Source of the DNA: Nostoc sp. WHI
GTDB taxonomy: Bacteria > Cyanobacteriota > Cyanobacteriia > Cyanobacteriales > Nostocaceae
DNA length: 62,412 bases
Assembly (NCBI RefSeq): GCF_015714725.1
Contig: NZ_WBKM01000340.1
Location: 1 to 62,412 of the forward strand
Direction of reading: 5' to 3'
Both the position numbers and the translations under genes were made by a program. The notes under the pieces are model-generated. The model had not been told where the DNA came from and made no database searches. It saw only the letters and a program-made list of their open reading frames with translations. Positions 7,289-15,166 of the stretch are shown here, piece by piece; the stretch's first letter is position 1; each line of letters starts with the position of its first letter.

Positions 7289-9841
7289 GTGACCCAGGAA
7301 TTTCACATCTCCGTAACCCCAGTAGGGCAAAATGACTACTTGGTGCGGACGGAACAAGTCGCGCCTGGGGTGCCATTGGCAGAAGAATTGGTGACTTGGC
7401 CTGTAACTGAGTGGTTGATGGCTGCTGGGCATTTGATGAATGACCCGTTGAAGTCGGTGTTGCAGGGGGATACAATCGCCTCAGGTGGGCGCGAAAGCGA
7501 CATTGCCAGAAACTCTGTTAACTTAGTGGCGTTGGGTCAACAATTTTATAACGCTCTATTTCAAGGCACTCTTAGAGATAGTTGGATTACCGCCCAAGGT
7601 ATTGCCCAGAACCACCAACAAGTACTACGCTTGCGCTTAGGGCTAAAAGACACGAGATTAGCTCGTCTGCCTTGGGAAGTGATGCACGCAGGCGATCGCC
7701 CTTTGGCTACTGGGTCTTATATCACTTTTTCCCGCTTCCAAAGTGGAATTTTGGGGGCTTCTCATTTGCGATCGCGAAATATGCCAACACCGCTAGAAGA
7801 AGGTGGTGTAAAAGTATTGATGGTGATTGCTTCCCCCTCAGATCAAGTCCGCCTTGACTTACTGAAACAGGAAGCGCTCAAACTGCAAGCTGAACTTCAT
7901 CGTCCCATATCACGACTTGCTGAAAGTAGCAATCATCTCCCAGAAATTGAACTCACTGTACTAGACCAACCAGGACGGGAAGAACTGACGCAAGCTTTAG
8001 AGCAAGGTAGATACCACGTCCTACACTACTCTGGTCATAGTAATTTAGGTTCCAATGGTGGAGAAATTTATCTTGCTAGTCGCAGAACTGGCTTAACAGA
8101 AATCTTGACTGGGGACGATCTAGCAGGTTTGCTTGTTAACAATAACATCCAAATGGCAGTGTTTAACTCCTGCTTGGGGGCATACACAGCTGCGTCCGAT
8201 CCCTCTGGAGATACTGGCGAACGTAATCTTGCAGAAAGTCTGGTGAAACGCGGGATCAGAAGCGTTTTAGCGATGTCAGAACGCATTCCTGATGAAGTGG
8301 CGTTAACCCTCACACAGTTGTTTTACCGCAACTTGAGTCAAGGATATCCAATAGATTTGTGCGTTAGCCGGGTGCGCCAAGGATTAATTTCTGCCTATGG
8401 TTCTCACCAGATGTACTGGGCATTACCAATTTTATATCTCCAGCCAGAATTTGACGGTTTTCTGAGCCAAGGAACTGGTTTATCCAAAAGCACGGAGTTG
8501 TTAAACCAGTATAATCAGCCTTCAGGGGCAACTTCCACGATGTACTCTGCGATGTCTACGACAGGCTACGCGATCGCAGATGATACCGAAGAAATGCCTT
8601 TAGGAATTGAGGATATGATTCCTTCTGGTTTAACGCGTGATTCTTCTGGGTTAGACTGGCTAGGTGAAGATACTTGGGGCGATCTCGTTGATGAAATTGA
8701 GTATGATGACCCAAGCTATGCAGAAGATTCTGCTATAGTTTCGGATTTGTTTCGTCGGCTGGATAATCAAAAAGCCTCGACTGAGTTAGAGCAACAAATT
8801 CACGAAAAGAGTCTTAACCAAAGGCAGGTTGCAGAAGAAATGACTTCCCCGCAAGAGGAAGCAGATTTGTGGGGAGAAGCCCCAGTACCAGCACCTCAAA
8901 CTCCTGGTAACTTTGAAGAAAATTGGGAAAATTCTAATTTTTCGCGTAGGCATAGCCCGCCGCAGGCATCGCAACCACCTCCATCGCCATCCAGAAATCG
9001 TACCCGGCGGCGCAAGTTGTGGCCGATTGTTGGCATTGTGGGAATCAGTGCGATTACAGCTGCGATCGCTTTAAATTGGTGGTGGTCAAATCGACGCCAA
9101 GCAATGCCCAATATACCACCAATTCCTACCCAGTCTCTATTCACTCAAAAGCAGCCGAACATCGACTTAGAAATAGCTGCAACTGGAATTGTCACCGCGA
9201 TCGCTACTGAAAAATTAAGCCAGGGCGATTTACAAGCTGGGTTGTTAGCTGTAGAAGAATTACTCAATCGTGGCGCACTTACTGCGGCTGGAACTGCCCT
9301 GAAACTGATTTCAAATAAGCAAGCTGACAATCCATCTGTCAACTTTTACAAGGGACGATTAGCTTGGCAATCTATCCAGACTGGCGACAATAATTATAGC
9401 GTCGATGATGCCCGTCGTTACTGGGAAACTGCTGCCAAAGCTCAACCAGAATCACTTTTGTATAATAACGCTTTGGGATTTGCTTATTACACAGAAGGCA
9501 ATCTAAATCGAGCCAATGACTCTTGGTTCAAGGCTTTGAATTTAGCTCTCAAACAGCAAAATACAAACTCTACCGCCGCAATATCCCCAAAGACAGCAAT
9601 GCTTCAGGATGCTTTAACTTCCTATGCTGGTTTAGCTATTGGGTTATATAAATCTGCACTTAGTCAACCTAGTATCAAGCAGACACAATATCTTAATGAA
9701 GCGATAAAGTTGCGACAAATGGTAATCAAGTCTGATCCAGTAAATTTCCAGGTAGATGAATTAGCTAGAAATTGGCTGTGGACGGAACAAGCAATTGTAG
9801 ATTGGCGATCGCTCCTTCAGGAAAAAGGTGAAGAGCAGTAA
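7289..9841 (+). CDS. hetF: heterocyst differentiation protein HetF (CHAT protease)
   Basis: 850 residues. The N-terminal half holds a CHAT (caspase-like) peptidase domain: the catalytic His is His250 in HYSGH and the Cys is Cys295 in NSCLGAY. An acidic, low-complexity linker follows (about 426-570), then one transmembrane helix (about 576-597) and a TPR-like C-terminal region. HetF is needed for heterocyst formation and HetR turnover. GTG 7289 is chosen because AGGAG lies about 6 bases upstream. Published numbering of the HetF cysteine as 246 (from memory) would fit a shorter annotation starting at Met50, so the true start deserves a check. The upstream NsiR1 array supports the identity. A repeat element is inserted in frame at about residues 552-562. 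Confidence 0.95.
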   Translation: MTQEFHISVTPVGQNDYLVRTEQVAPGVPLAEELVTWPVTEWLMAAGHLMNDPLKSVLQGDTIASGGRESDIARNSVNLVALGQQFYNALFQGTLRDSWITAQGIAQNHQQVLRLRLGLKDTRLARLPWEVMHAGDRPLATGSYITFSRFQSGILGASHLRSRNMPTPLEEGGVKVLMVIASPSDQVRLDLLKQEALKLQAELHRPISRLAESSNHLPEIELTVLDQPGREELTQALEQGRYHVLHYSGHSNLGSNGGEIYLASRRTGLTEILTGDDLAGLLVNNNIQMAVFNSCLGAYTAASDPSGDTGERNLAESLVKRGIRSVLAMSERIPDEVALTLTQLFYRNLSQGYPIDLCVSRVRQGLISAYGSHQMYWALPILYLQPEFDGFLSQGTGLSKSTELLNQYNQPSGATSTMYSAMSTTGYAIADDTEEMPLGIEDMIPSGLTRDSSGLDWLGEDTWGDLVDEIEYDDPSYAEDSAIVSDLFRRLDNQKASTELEQQIHEKSLNQRQVAEEMTSPQEEADLWGEAPVPAPQTPGNFEENWENSNFSRRHSPPQASQPPPSPSRNRTRRRKLWPIVGIVGISAITAAIALNWWWSNRRQAMPNIPPIPTQSLFTQKQPNIDLEIAATGIVTAIATEKLSQGDLQAGLLAVEELLNRGALTAAGTALKLISNKQADNPSVNFYKGRLAWQSIQTGDNNYSVDDARRYWETAAKAQPESLLYNNALGFAYYTEGNLNRANDSWFKALNLALKQQNTNSTAAISPKTAMLQDALTSYAGLAIGLYKSALSQPSIKQTQYLNEAIKLRQMVIKSDPVNFQVDELARNWLWTEQAIVDWRSLLQEKGEEQ
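8944..8972 (+). repeat. palindromic short repeat inside hetF
   Basis: GCGTAGGCATAGCCCGCCGC-AGGCATCGC matches a common Nostoc intergenic repeat style. It sits in frame in the HetF linker and encodes Arg/His/Ser/Pro-rich residues between CHAT and membrane segments. Confidence 0.55.
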
Positions 9842-10300
9842 TATGTTGTGGTGGTGCGATCGCGGTTGATTAAATAGCAGTTCTCAATTCCATGTAATAC
9901 AGTCGGTTTGTAGCCTTGGCGAATGGAATTCGCGGCTACACAAACAAAGCCCACCTCCGTGGGCTAAGAGAAAATAAAGTTGTAACTTAAATTCAGGGAG
10001 GTGAGTTTTTGCAGATGGGCGATCGCTTCTGGCAGTATCGTTAATTTGACAATTATTTCGTCTTCTTCTTGCCAAGCATAAGGAACATATTTTTTATGTT
10101 TCATGCAAGTAGAAATATGCAAATAACTACTTTGCACCGCCTAAATCTCTACCCTCTGCTTTTCCTTCATCCATAATACATTCCTGAAAACTAGGTTCGA
10201 GATAGGGTTTTGCTGGTGTAATAATCTCATCTTTTTTAAACTGGGATTCTCGTAATTTTTTATACGCTTCTGAAATCCGGGAGCCTACTTATGCAAGAGA
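9842..10300 (-). other. intergenic region with possible gene remnant
   Basis: No intact gene. On the minus strand, about 10160-10290 reads as the tail of a protein ending in PYLEPSFQECIMDEGKAEGR, with no start. A 36-codon stretch beginning MKHKKYVPYAWQEEDEIIVK lies near 9990-10101. Both look like debris of small accessory genes. The family is not identified. Confidence 0.35.
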
Positions 10301-10305
10301 TCCAA

Positions 10306-10561
10306 TCTTTGATACTCGCGGACGAGCCTTTGATACTCGTCGATGAGCCTTTGATACTCGTGGACGAGTCTTTGATACTCGTCGATGAGCCTTTGATACT
10401 CGTGGACGAGTCTTTGATACTCGTCGATGAGCCTTTGATACTCGTGGACGAGTCTTTGATACTCGTGGACGAGCCTTTTATACTCGTTGATGAGCCTTTG
10501 ATACTCGCGGACGAGTCTTTGATACTCATGGACGAGCCTTTGATACTCGCGGACGAGTCTT
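10306..10561. repeat. 21-bp tandem repeat (minisatellite), 12 units
   Basis: Units of the form TCTTTGATACTCGTGGACGAG or CCTTTGATACTCGTCGATGAG, each 21 bases. Because 21 is divisible by 3, reading frames stay open on both strands (for example a Leu-Ile-Leu-Val-Asp-Glu-Pro/Ser heptad), but I see no evidence they are genes. Most units contain a small hairpin ACTCG-N4-CGAGT. A second array of the same family is at 21432-21702. Confidence 0.9.
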
Positions 10562-10571
10562 TAGCCGTTTT

Positions 10572-11192
10572 TTACACTTCTCCAGCCCGAAAAATCTGTT
10601 CAGCAGTTAAATTCAACTCTGGGAACGCTAGCGACTGAATGCAGTCATTTTCCCTAAATTGCCTAACTTGATACTCACCTTCAATTAATTGATAAATCGA
10701 GATAGTTGGTTGTTTAGGATTACCAATAAACCACCTACCACCTAAACCTAGATAGTCTACAATCCAGTATTCAGGTATTCCAACCTCTTCATATTTACCT
10801 GCTTTAGTAAAATAGTCGTCGCGCCAGTTGGTACTTACCACTTCAATTACCAAAGGAATTGATGCAGCTTGGCTTACAGTAGATTCTTTTTTCCACAGAG
10901 GTTCATTTACTAAATTAGAGTTATTCAACAACAGTACATCTGGTGAGTAAGCTGCTTCGCTCTGGTTCGGTTTAATGAAAGCTGTTTTGGGAATGAAATA
11001 AGGTAGTTTTAAACGTTTGTATTCTGTAACTATTTCCCCAACTAAAAATCCAACAATCTGTTCATGTTCACCTGTGGGGGGAGCCATTTCAACAATTACT
11101 CCATCATGCAGTTCATAGCGTCGTTGTGAGTTTTCTGGATAACAAGCGATAAATTCATCAAATGTTACTAGTTTGCGTAAGGTTTGAGTCAT
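10572..11192 (-). CDS. Uma2 family protein (DUF820), copy A
   Basis: 206 residues of the Uma2/DUF820 family, which has a PD-(D/E)xK restriction-endonuclease-like fold and is greatly expanded in cyanobacteria. Its function is unsettled. The characteristic pattern is visible: YELHDGVIVEM near the N-terminus, SPDVLLL in the middle, LVIEVVSTNWRDDY, then KAGKYEEVGIPEYWIVD. The predicted metal-binding Asp (in PDVL) and the Glu-x-Val-Ser site are present, although the usual Lys after the strand is replaced. It is a tandem partner of copy B. The last 70 or so residues are nearly identical between the two. Confidence 0.9.
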   Translation of the reverse strand: MTQTLRKLVTFDEFIACYPENSQRRYELHDGVIVEMAPPTGEHEQIVGFLVGEIVTEYKRLKLPYFIPKTAFIKPNQSEAAYSPDVLLLNNSNLVNEPLWKKESTVSQAASIPLVIEVVSTNWRDDYFTKAGKYEEVGIPEYWIVDYLGLGGRWFIGNPKQPTISIYQLIEGEYQVRQFRENDCIQSLAFPELNLTAEQIFRAGEV

Positions 11193-11243
11193 ACTTCCTC
11201 TTGCTTTAAAGTCAGATAAAAATTTAAACCTTAACCACCTAAA

Positions 11244-11867
11244 TTACGCGACTTCTCCAGCCCTAAAAATCTGTTCAGCAGTTAAATTCAACTCTGGGAA
11301 TGCTGGCGACTGAATGCGGTCATTTCCCCTAAATTGCCTAACTTGATACTCACCTTCAATTAATTGATAAATCGAGATAGTTGGTTGTTTAGGATTGCCA
11401 ATAAACCGCCTACCACCTAAACCTAGATAGTCTACAATCCAATATTCAGGAATGCCCAAAGACTCGTAATCTTCTAGCTTCAAAGCATAATCATCACTCC
11501 AGTTGGTTGAAACAACTTCTACAACCAACTTGACGGAACTACCCCGCGTAATGATAGATTCTTTTTTCCAACGAGGTTCATCCCTAATAGCTTGTCTATC
11601 AAGAACAATGACATCTGGTTCATAACCTGAATCAGTGTTAACTGACTTGATGACGCATTCTTTAGGGATAAAGCAAGGGATAGACAACCGAGTGATTTCA
11701 ATAAACAAAGAACCATTAATAAACCCAGCTATCTCCGAGTGCTTCCCTGTTGGCTTGGGCATTTCAACAATTACCCCATCATGTAGTTCATAATGCCTGT
11801 CTGAAGATTCGGGATACCAGGCGATAAATTCGTCAAATGTTACTTGTTTGGTTAAGGCTTGAATCAT
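11244..11867 (-). CDS. Uma2 family protein (DUF820), copy B
   Basis: 207 residues, with the same fold signatures as copy A (YELHDGVIVEM, EPDVIVLD, LVVEVVSTNWSDDY, ESLGIPEYWIVD). It is separated from copy A by 51 bases on the same strand. The first about 135 residues have diverged strongly from copy A, whereas the C-terminal part is almost the same even at the DNA level. The pair looks like an older duplication with later gene conversion of the 3' end. Confidence 0.9.
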   Translation of the reverse strand: MIQALTKQVTFDEFIAWYPESSDRHYELHDGVIVEMPKPTGKHSEIAGFINGSLFIEITRLSIPCFIPKECVIKSVNTDSGYEPDVIVLDRQAIRDEPRWKKESIITRGSSVKLVVEVVSTNWSDDYALKLEDYESLGIPEYWIVDYLGLGGRRFIGNPKQPTISIYQLIEGEYQVRQFRGNDRIQSPAFPELNLTAEQIFRAGEVA

Positions 11868-11899
11868 ACTTTGCCCCCTTACTTTATGTCAAATTTGAC

Positions 11900-12230
11900 C
11901 CCTCTCCAAACCTCTCCCCGACACAGCTACGGTGTACACACAAGTCGAAAAAAGCGCGATTCTCTCGTTCCCATGCTCTGCGTGGGAATGGCTGATTAGA
12001 GGCTCCGCCTTCAGTTAGACATTGAGCCAGAGACTCAATGAATGCATTCCCAGACGGCAGCCCAGGAACGAGGAATAAAAATGGAAACAAAGAAATTGCG
12101 ATCGCTGCGCCAACGCCTGCCGTAGGATGCCCGTTCGCGTAGCGTCTCCTTTAGGAGAAGGGCTGTAGGGCGATCGCATATTGGCACAGATGGGATATTG
12201 CACATTCAGACACCCACTAATTATAAAGAT
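11900..12230. repeat. intergenic repeat cluster
   Basis: A mosaic of dispersed repeats: CTCTCCCC..., a TCGTTCCCATGCTCTGCGTGGGAATG block, CATTGAGCCAGAGACTCAATG near 12019-12040, and a GCGTAGCGTCTCC palindrome near 12135-12155. The GTTCCCA and CATTGAG blocks recur in the opposite order at 14868-14950. No gene. Confidence 0.6.
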
Positions 12231-12271
12231 ACATCTGTAGAAGTGGTGGTAGTTGTGCAGCCGTTAGATAA

Positions 12272-12364
12272 CAGGACTTACGCAAACAATAGCCGAAACC
12301 TTGATTTTCAGGTAGGGGCAATTCATGAATTGCCCCTACAGCGTGTAGTTTTGCGTAAGTCCTG
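12272..12364. mobile_element. 93-bp MITE
   Basis: Terminal inverted repeats CAGGACTTACGCAAA and TTTTGCGTAAGTCCTG enclose a perfect internal 28-bp palindrome (12312-12339). It is non-coding. Its ends match those of the element at 173-244, which fits a miniature inverted-repeat transposable element moved by a transposase elsewhere. Confidence 0.75.
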
Positions 12365-12399
12365 ACATATTACGATAATTATTATTGTTTGTTTAATTT

Positions 12400-12475
12400 A
12401 AGTTTAAATCAAGTTTAAATCTTCAAATACAAACATCAATCTCCTTCTTAAGATGCAAGTAATCTAAGTTTAAAT
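12400..12475 (+). promoter_or_regulatory. repeated AAGTTTAAAT words upstream of Na/Pi transporter
   Basis: Two adjacent 11-base direct repeats AAGTTTAAATC (12400-12410, 12411-12421) and a third AAGTTTAAAT (12466-12475) lie in the 240-base AT-rich leader. Spacing of 11 bases is what one expects for dimer sites such as Pho boxes, but the words do not match the cyanobacterial Pho box I know. This is a possible operator. Confidence 0.35.
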
Positions 12476-12604
12476 TAGAGTAAATTTTTATTGTCTAAAT
12501 TTAAAGCAGCTTTACAGCTATTGCATTGATGTTTAATTTTTGATGTATGAATGATTAACCTTATCATTCAAATGTGAAAATAATAATAATTTTGAATAAT
12601 CATT

Positions 12605-13870
12605 ATGTTGTCATCAAAAGTTTTAAAAAAAGCGTTGAACGGATTAGTATTGAGTATTTTAGTTTCAGCTTTGATTGTTACTCCTTCTATATTAGGAAAG
12701 AGTTTGCATTGGCTTGATGCACCATTACAATCTTTAGAAATTAGTGTTAATGCTCAGACTCCTGCTGGAGTAGAAGAAGTACAAAATAGAAACACTAACC
12801 AAGCTCAGAATACTAAGGAAGAAACGAAAAATAGTGAGCAGGGTAAGAGCGGTGAGTCTAAAGGAGAAGAACAGGGAAAATTAGATATTTTTAAAATCGT
12901 CACGGGTGCGCTGGCGGGACTAGTGCTGTTTTTGTATGGTGTAACGCGAATGGCGGAGGGACTGGAAGCGATCGCAGGGGATCGGGCGCGATCGCTAATT
13001 GGTAAGTTTACCACCAATCGCTATGCTGGCGTAGCAACTGGCACGGTAGCGACAACAATATTAGATTCATCTTCAGTGACAATTATTATTGTGATTGCAA
13101 TGGTAAGCGCTGGTTTACTATCATTCGTGCAATCTTTAGGCGTGGTTTTGGGTTCCAATATTGGCACAACTATTGGCGCTCAAATAGTTGCTTTTAAAAT
13201 TAACGAGTATGCGCCAATCGCAATGTTCATTGGTTTATTACTAATTCTTTTGGGTAAAAAAGAACGCTGGAAGCAAATCGGATCAATTATCCTTGGCTTC
13301 GGCTTGCTATTTTTTGGACTTGACACCATTGAAAACGCAATGGAACCTTTCAAGGATTACCAGCCATTTCTCAAATTGATGGAAACTTTGGGTAACAACA
13401 CGCTGCTAGGTGCCGGAGTTGGGGCGCTGTTTACAGTCTTAGTTCAATCTTCTTCTGCTACCGTTGCGGTTATTGTTACTTTGGCTAGTCAAGGATTAAT
13501 CTCATTACCCGCAGGTATAGCGTTAATGCTGGGTGCTGAAGTTGGTACTTGTGCTGACACACTGGTAGCTACCTTCGGACGCGATCGCCCAGCACTGCGA
13601 ACAGGTGTCTTTCATTTGCTATTTAATCTTGTTTGTGCTGCTGTAGGGATTTTATTTGCCAGTCAATTAGCAGGATTTGCTCAGTGGTTTACTCAGTTAC
13701 TAGGTGCTGGTGATGATGTTGCCCGTCAAATTGCCAATGCCCAATTAATATTCAACGTGCTGGGAGTGACATTAGCGATCGCATTTTTGCCCTGGATTGC
13801 CCGTGGATTGGAACGATTAATCCCCGATACACAAAAGCAAAGTCGGGAGGCTGAAACAGTAAAAGGGTAA
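12605..13870 (+). CDS. Na/Pi cotransporter family protein
   Basis: 421 residues with two inverted PF02690 repeats, each marked by a QSSS/DSSS motif: DSSSVTIIIVIAMVSAGLL in repeat 1 and QSSSATVAVIVTLASQGLI in repeat 2. Each is followed by a GAxxGT loop (GSNIGTTIGAQ; GAEVGTCADT). The N-terminus has one hydrophobic signal or membrane segment (about 10-35) and a polar charged linker before the transport core. The family transports phosphate with sodium across the inner membrane; some members lack proven phosphate transport. No PhoU domain is fused at the C-terminus. Confidence 0.9.
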   Translation: MLSSKVLKKALNGLVLSILVSALIVTPSILGKSLHWLDAPLQSLEISVNAQTPAGVEEVQNRNTNQAQNTKEETKNSEQGKSGESKGEEQGKLDIFKIVTGALAGLVLFLYGVTRMAEGLEAIAGDRARSLIGKFTTNRYAGVATGTVATTILDSSSVTIIIVIAMVSAGLLSFVQSLGVVLGSNIGTTIGAQIVAFKINEYAPIAMFIGLLLILLGKKERWKQIGSIILGFGLLFFGLDTIENAMEPFKDYQPFLKLMETLGNNTLLGAGVGALFTVLVQSSSATVAVIVTLASQGLISLPAGIALMLGAEVGTCADTLVATFGRDRPALRTGVFHLLFNLVCAAVGILFASQLAGFAQWFTQLLGAGDDVARQIANAQLIFNVLGVTLAIAFLPWIARGLERLIPDTQKQSREAETVKG

Positions 13871-13922
13871 CTAAATAATTATTAATTCATAATTCATACT
13901 TCTAGCCCAATACACTTAGGTT

Positions 13923-14043
13923 AAGATCCCCCCGCCTCCGGCGACCCCCTTAAAAAAGGGGTAAAAGAAGTATGAGCAAGCCTTTTTAAGGGGAGACTTT
14001 GAGAGTTTCTTGCCCCCCTTTTTAAGGGGGGTTGGGGGGATCA
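13923..14043. repeat. GATCCCCCC / GGGGGGATC inverted-repeat element
   Basis: It starts with AAGATCCCCCCG and ends with GGGTTGGGGGGATC, with CCTTTTTAAGGGG blocks inside. The same building blocks are at 20616-20699 and 200-215. Dispersed cyanobacterial repeat; no gene. Confidence 0.65.
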
Positions 14044-14114
14044 AAAGCATATGGGTCAACTCTAAAAAACTTATACTCCTTTGGAAAACCCGCAGGGGTA
14101 GCAACTGACGTGCG

Positions 14115-14717
14115 TCAGTTGTTTTTGCTATCTACCACTTGGCTTCCATGACTGCGGGGATCATCTTGACTAGCAGTTGGTGCTACTGGGGCAGAGAATT
14201 TGGAAACTTCCCCGCTAGCTTGAGCATAGGGGAGAGCCGAACCAGTAACCAAAGCCTCTAAATTGCTAGCCATAATCGTGCGGGGTTGATCGCCGATCGC
14301 TTGTGCTACAGTTTCTCCTTTCTGACTCAAAAACACAAAATGAGGAATCCCATCCACCCGATATTTCAGTAGTTCCGGCAACCACTTCGTATTATCCACA
14401 TTCAGCATGACAAAATTCATCTTGTCAGCATACTCTGTTTCTAGTTGAGTGATATCTGGTGCCATTTTTTGGCAGACAGTACACCAATCAGCATAAAATT
14501 CCACTAGAGATGGTTTGCCATTGCTGATTGCTACTTCTAACGGTATGGACGCATCACTTAATTTGGCAAGGGAAGCCGAGGTTGTTTCTGTTCGTAATCC
14601 TAAGACGAGGGCAACACTAAGGGCGATCGCTACCATTGCAATTAAGAAGTTTCTCACACGCGTCCCTAATGTAGATTTAGGTTTTTCGGGAGAACTAACA
14701 GGTAAATTTGTACTCAT
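14115..14717 (-). CDS. txlA: membrane-anchored thioredoxin-like protein TxlA (HCF164-like)
   Basis: 200 residues: a short cytoplasmic N-terminus, one transmembrane helix (about 23-41), then a thioredoxin fold with the redox motif Trp-Cys79-Thr-Val-Cys82 and the cis-Pro segment GIPHFVF. Homologues (plant HCF164, cyanobacterial TxlA) sit in the thylakoid with the domain in the lumen, where they pass reductant from CcdA for cytochrome b6f assembly. The C-terminal about 35 residues are polar and probably disordered. No ccdA or ccs gene is adjacent. Confidence 0.92.
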   Translation of the reverse strand: MSTNLPVSSPEKPKSTLGTRVRNFLIAMVAIALSVALVLGLRTETTSASLAKLSDASIPLEVAISNGKPSLVEFYADWCTVCQKMAPDITQLETEYADKMNFVMLNVDNTKWLPELLKYRVDGIPHFVFLSQKGETVAQAIGDQPRTIMASNLEALVTGSALPYAQASGEVSKFSAPVAPTASQDDPRSHGSQVVDSKNN

Positions 14718-14867
14718 AACAGAATTATTAAAACTTAATTAAGCCATTTCTTCTTTAGTTTAGCTGACTTAAACCGCTCTTCAACTTTGGAAGCTTCAAC
14801 ATTCTACATTTTACTAGAGGGAGACTTTTGCTCAAATATAGAATTAATTGCTAGCGATCCTTTCCTC

Positions 14868-15010
14868 GTTCCCAGGCTCCGCCTGGGAATGCATTCATTG
14901 AGTCTCTGGCTCAATGTCTGACTGAAAGCAGCAGCCCATGCAGAGCATGAGAACAAAGAACAATGAGAACCCGAGCTTTTTTTAACTTATGTGTACACCG
15001 TAGCTTTTTA
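14868..15010. repeat. dispersed repeat (TCGTTCCCAGGCTCCGCCTGGGAATG type)
   Basis: Contains a hairpin CCCAGGCTCCGCCTGGG, the CATTGAGTCTCTGGCTCAATG palindrome, and a GTGTACACCGTAGC block. These blocks also occur at 11930-12070. A GTGTACACCGTA block also occurs at 21829-21840. Non-coding. Confidence 0.6.
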
Positions 15011-15066
15011 AGGGCGATCAAAATTTCAGGTTTTTAATGCGTAAACCCTGATGGTCAAACCATAAA

Positions 15067-15103
15067 TCAACCTCCTTAAGTTAATTTAACTTAAGGAGGT
15101 TGA
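15067..15103. terminator. perfect 18-bp stem, likely terminator of cphA2
   Basis: TCAACCTCCTTAAGTTAA (15067-15084) pairs perfectly with 15086-15103 around a one-base centre. It lies 64 bases past the cphA2 stop. There is no long T-run, so it may act as a stabilising hairpin or insulator instead. Confidence 0.5.
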
Positions 15104-15166
15104 TGCACCAATTGTGATTCACTCGTTGAATTCAGAAATATTAGGCTCAGTGCATATTTACCTAAC

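Noticed and set aside
10291..10638. Open frame with LILVDEP heptads (also on the minus strand) and a similar one at 21360-21707
   Set aside because: The frames stay open only because the repeat unit is 21 bases; no start signal or domain.
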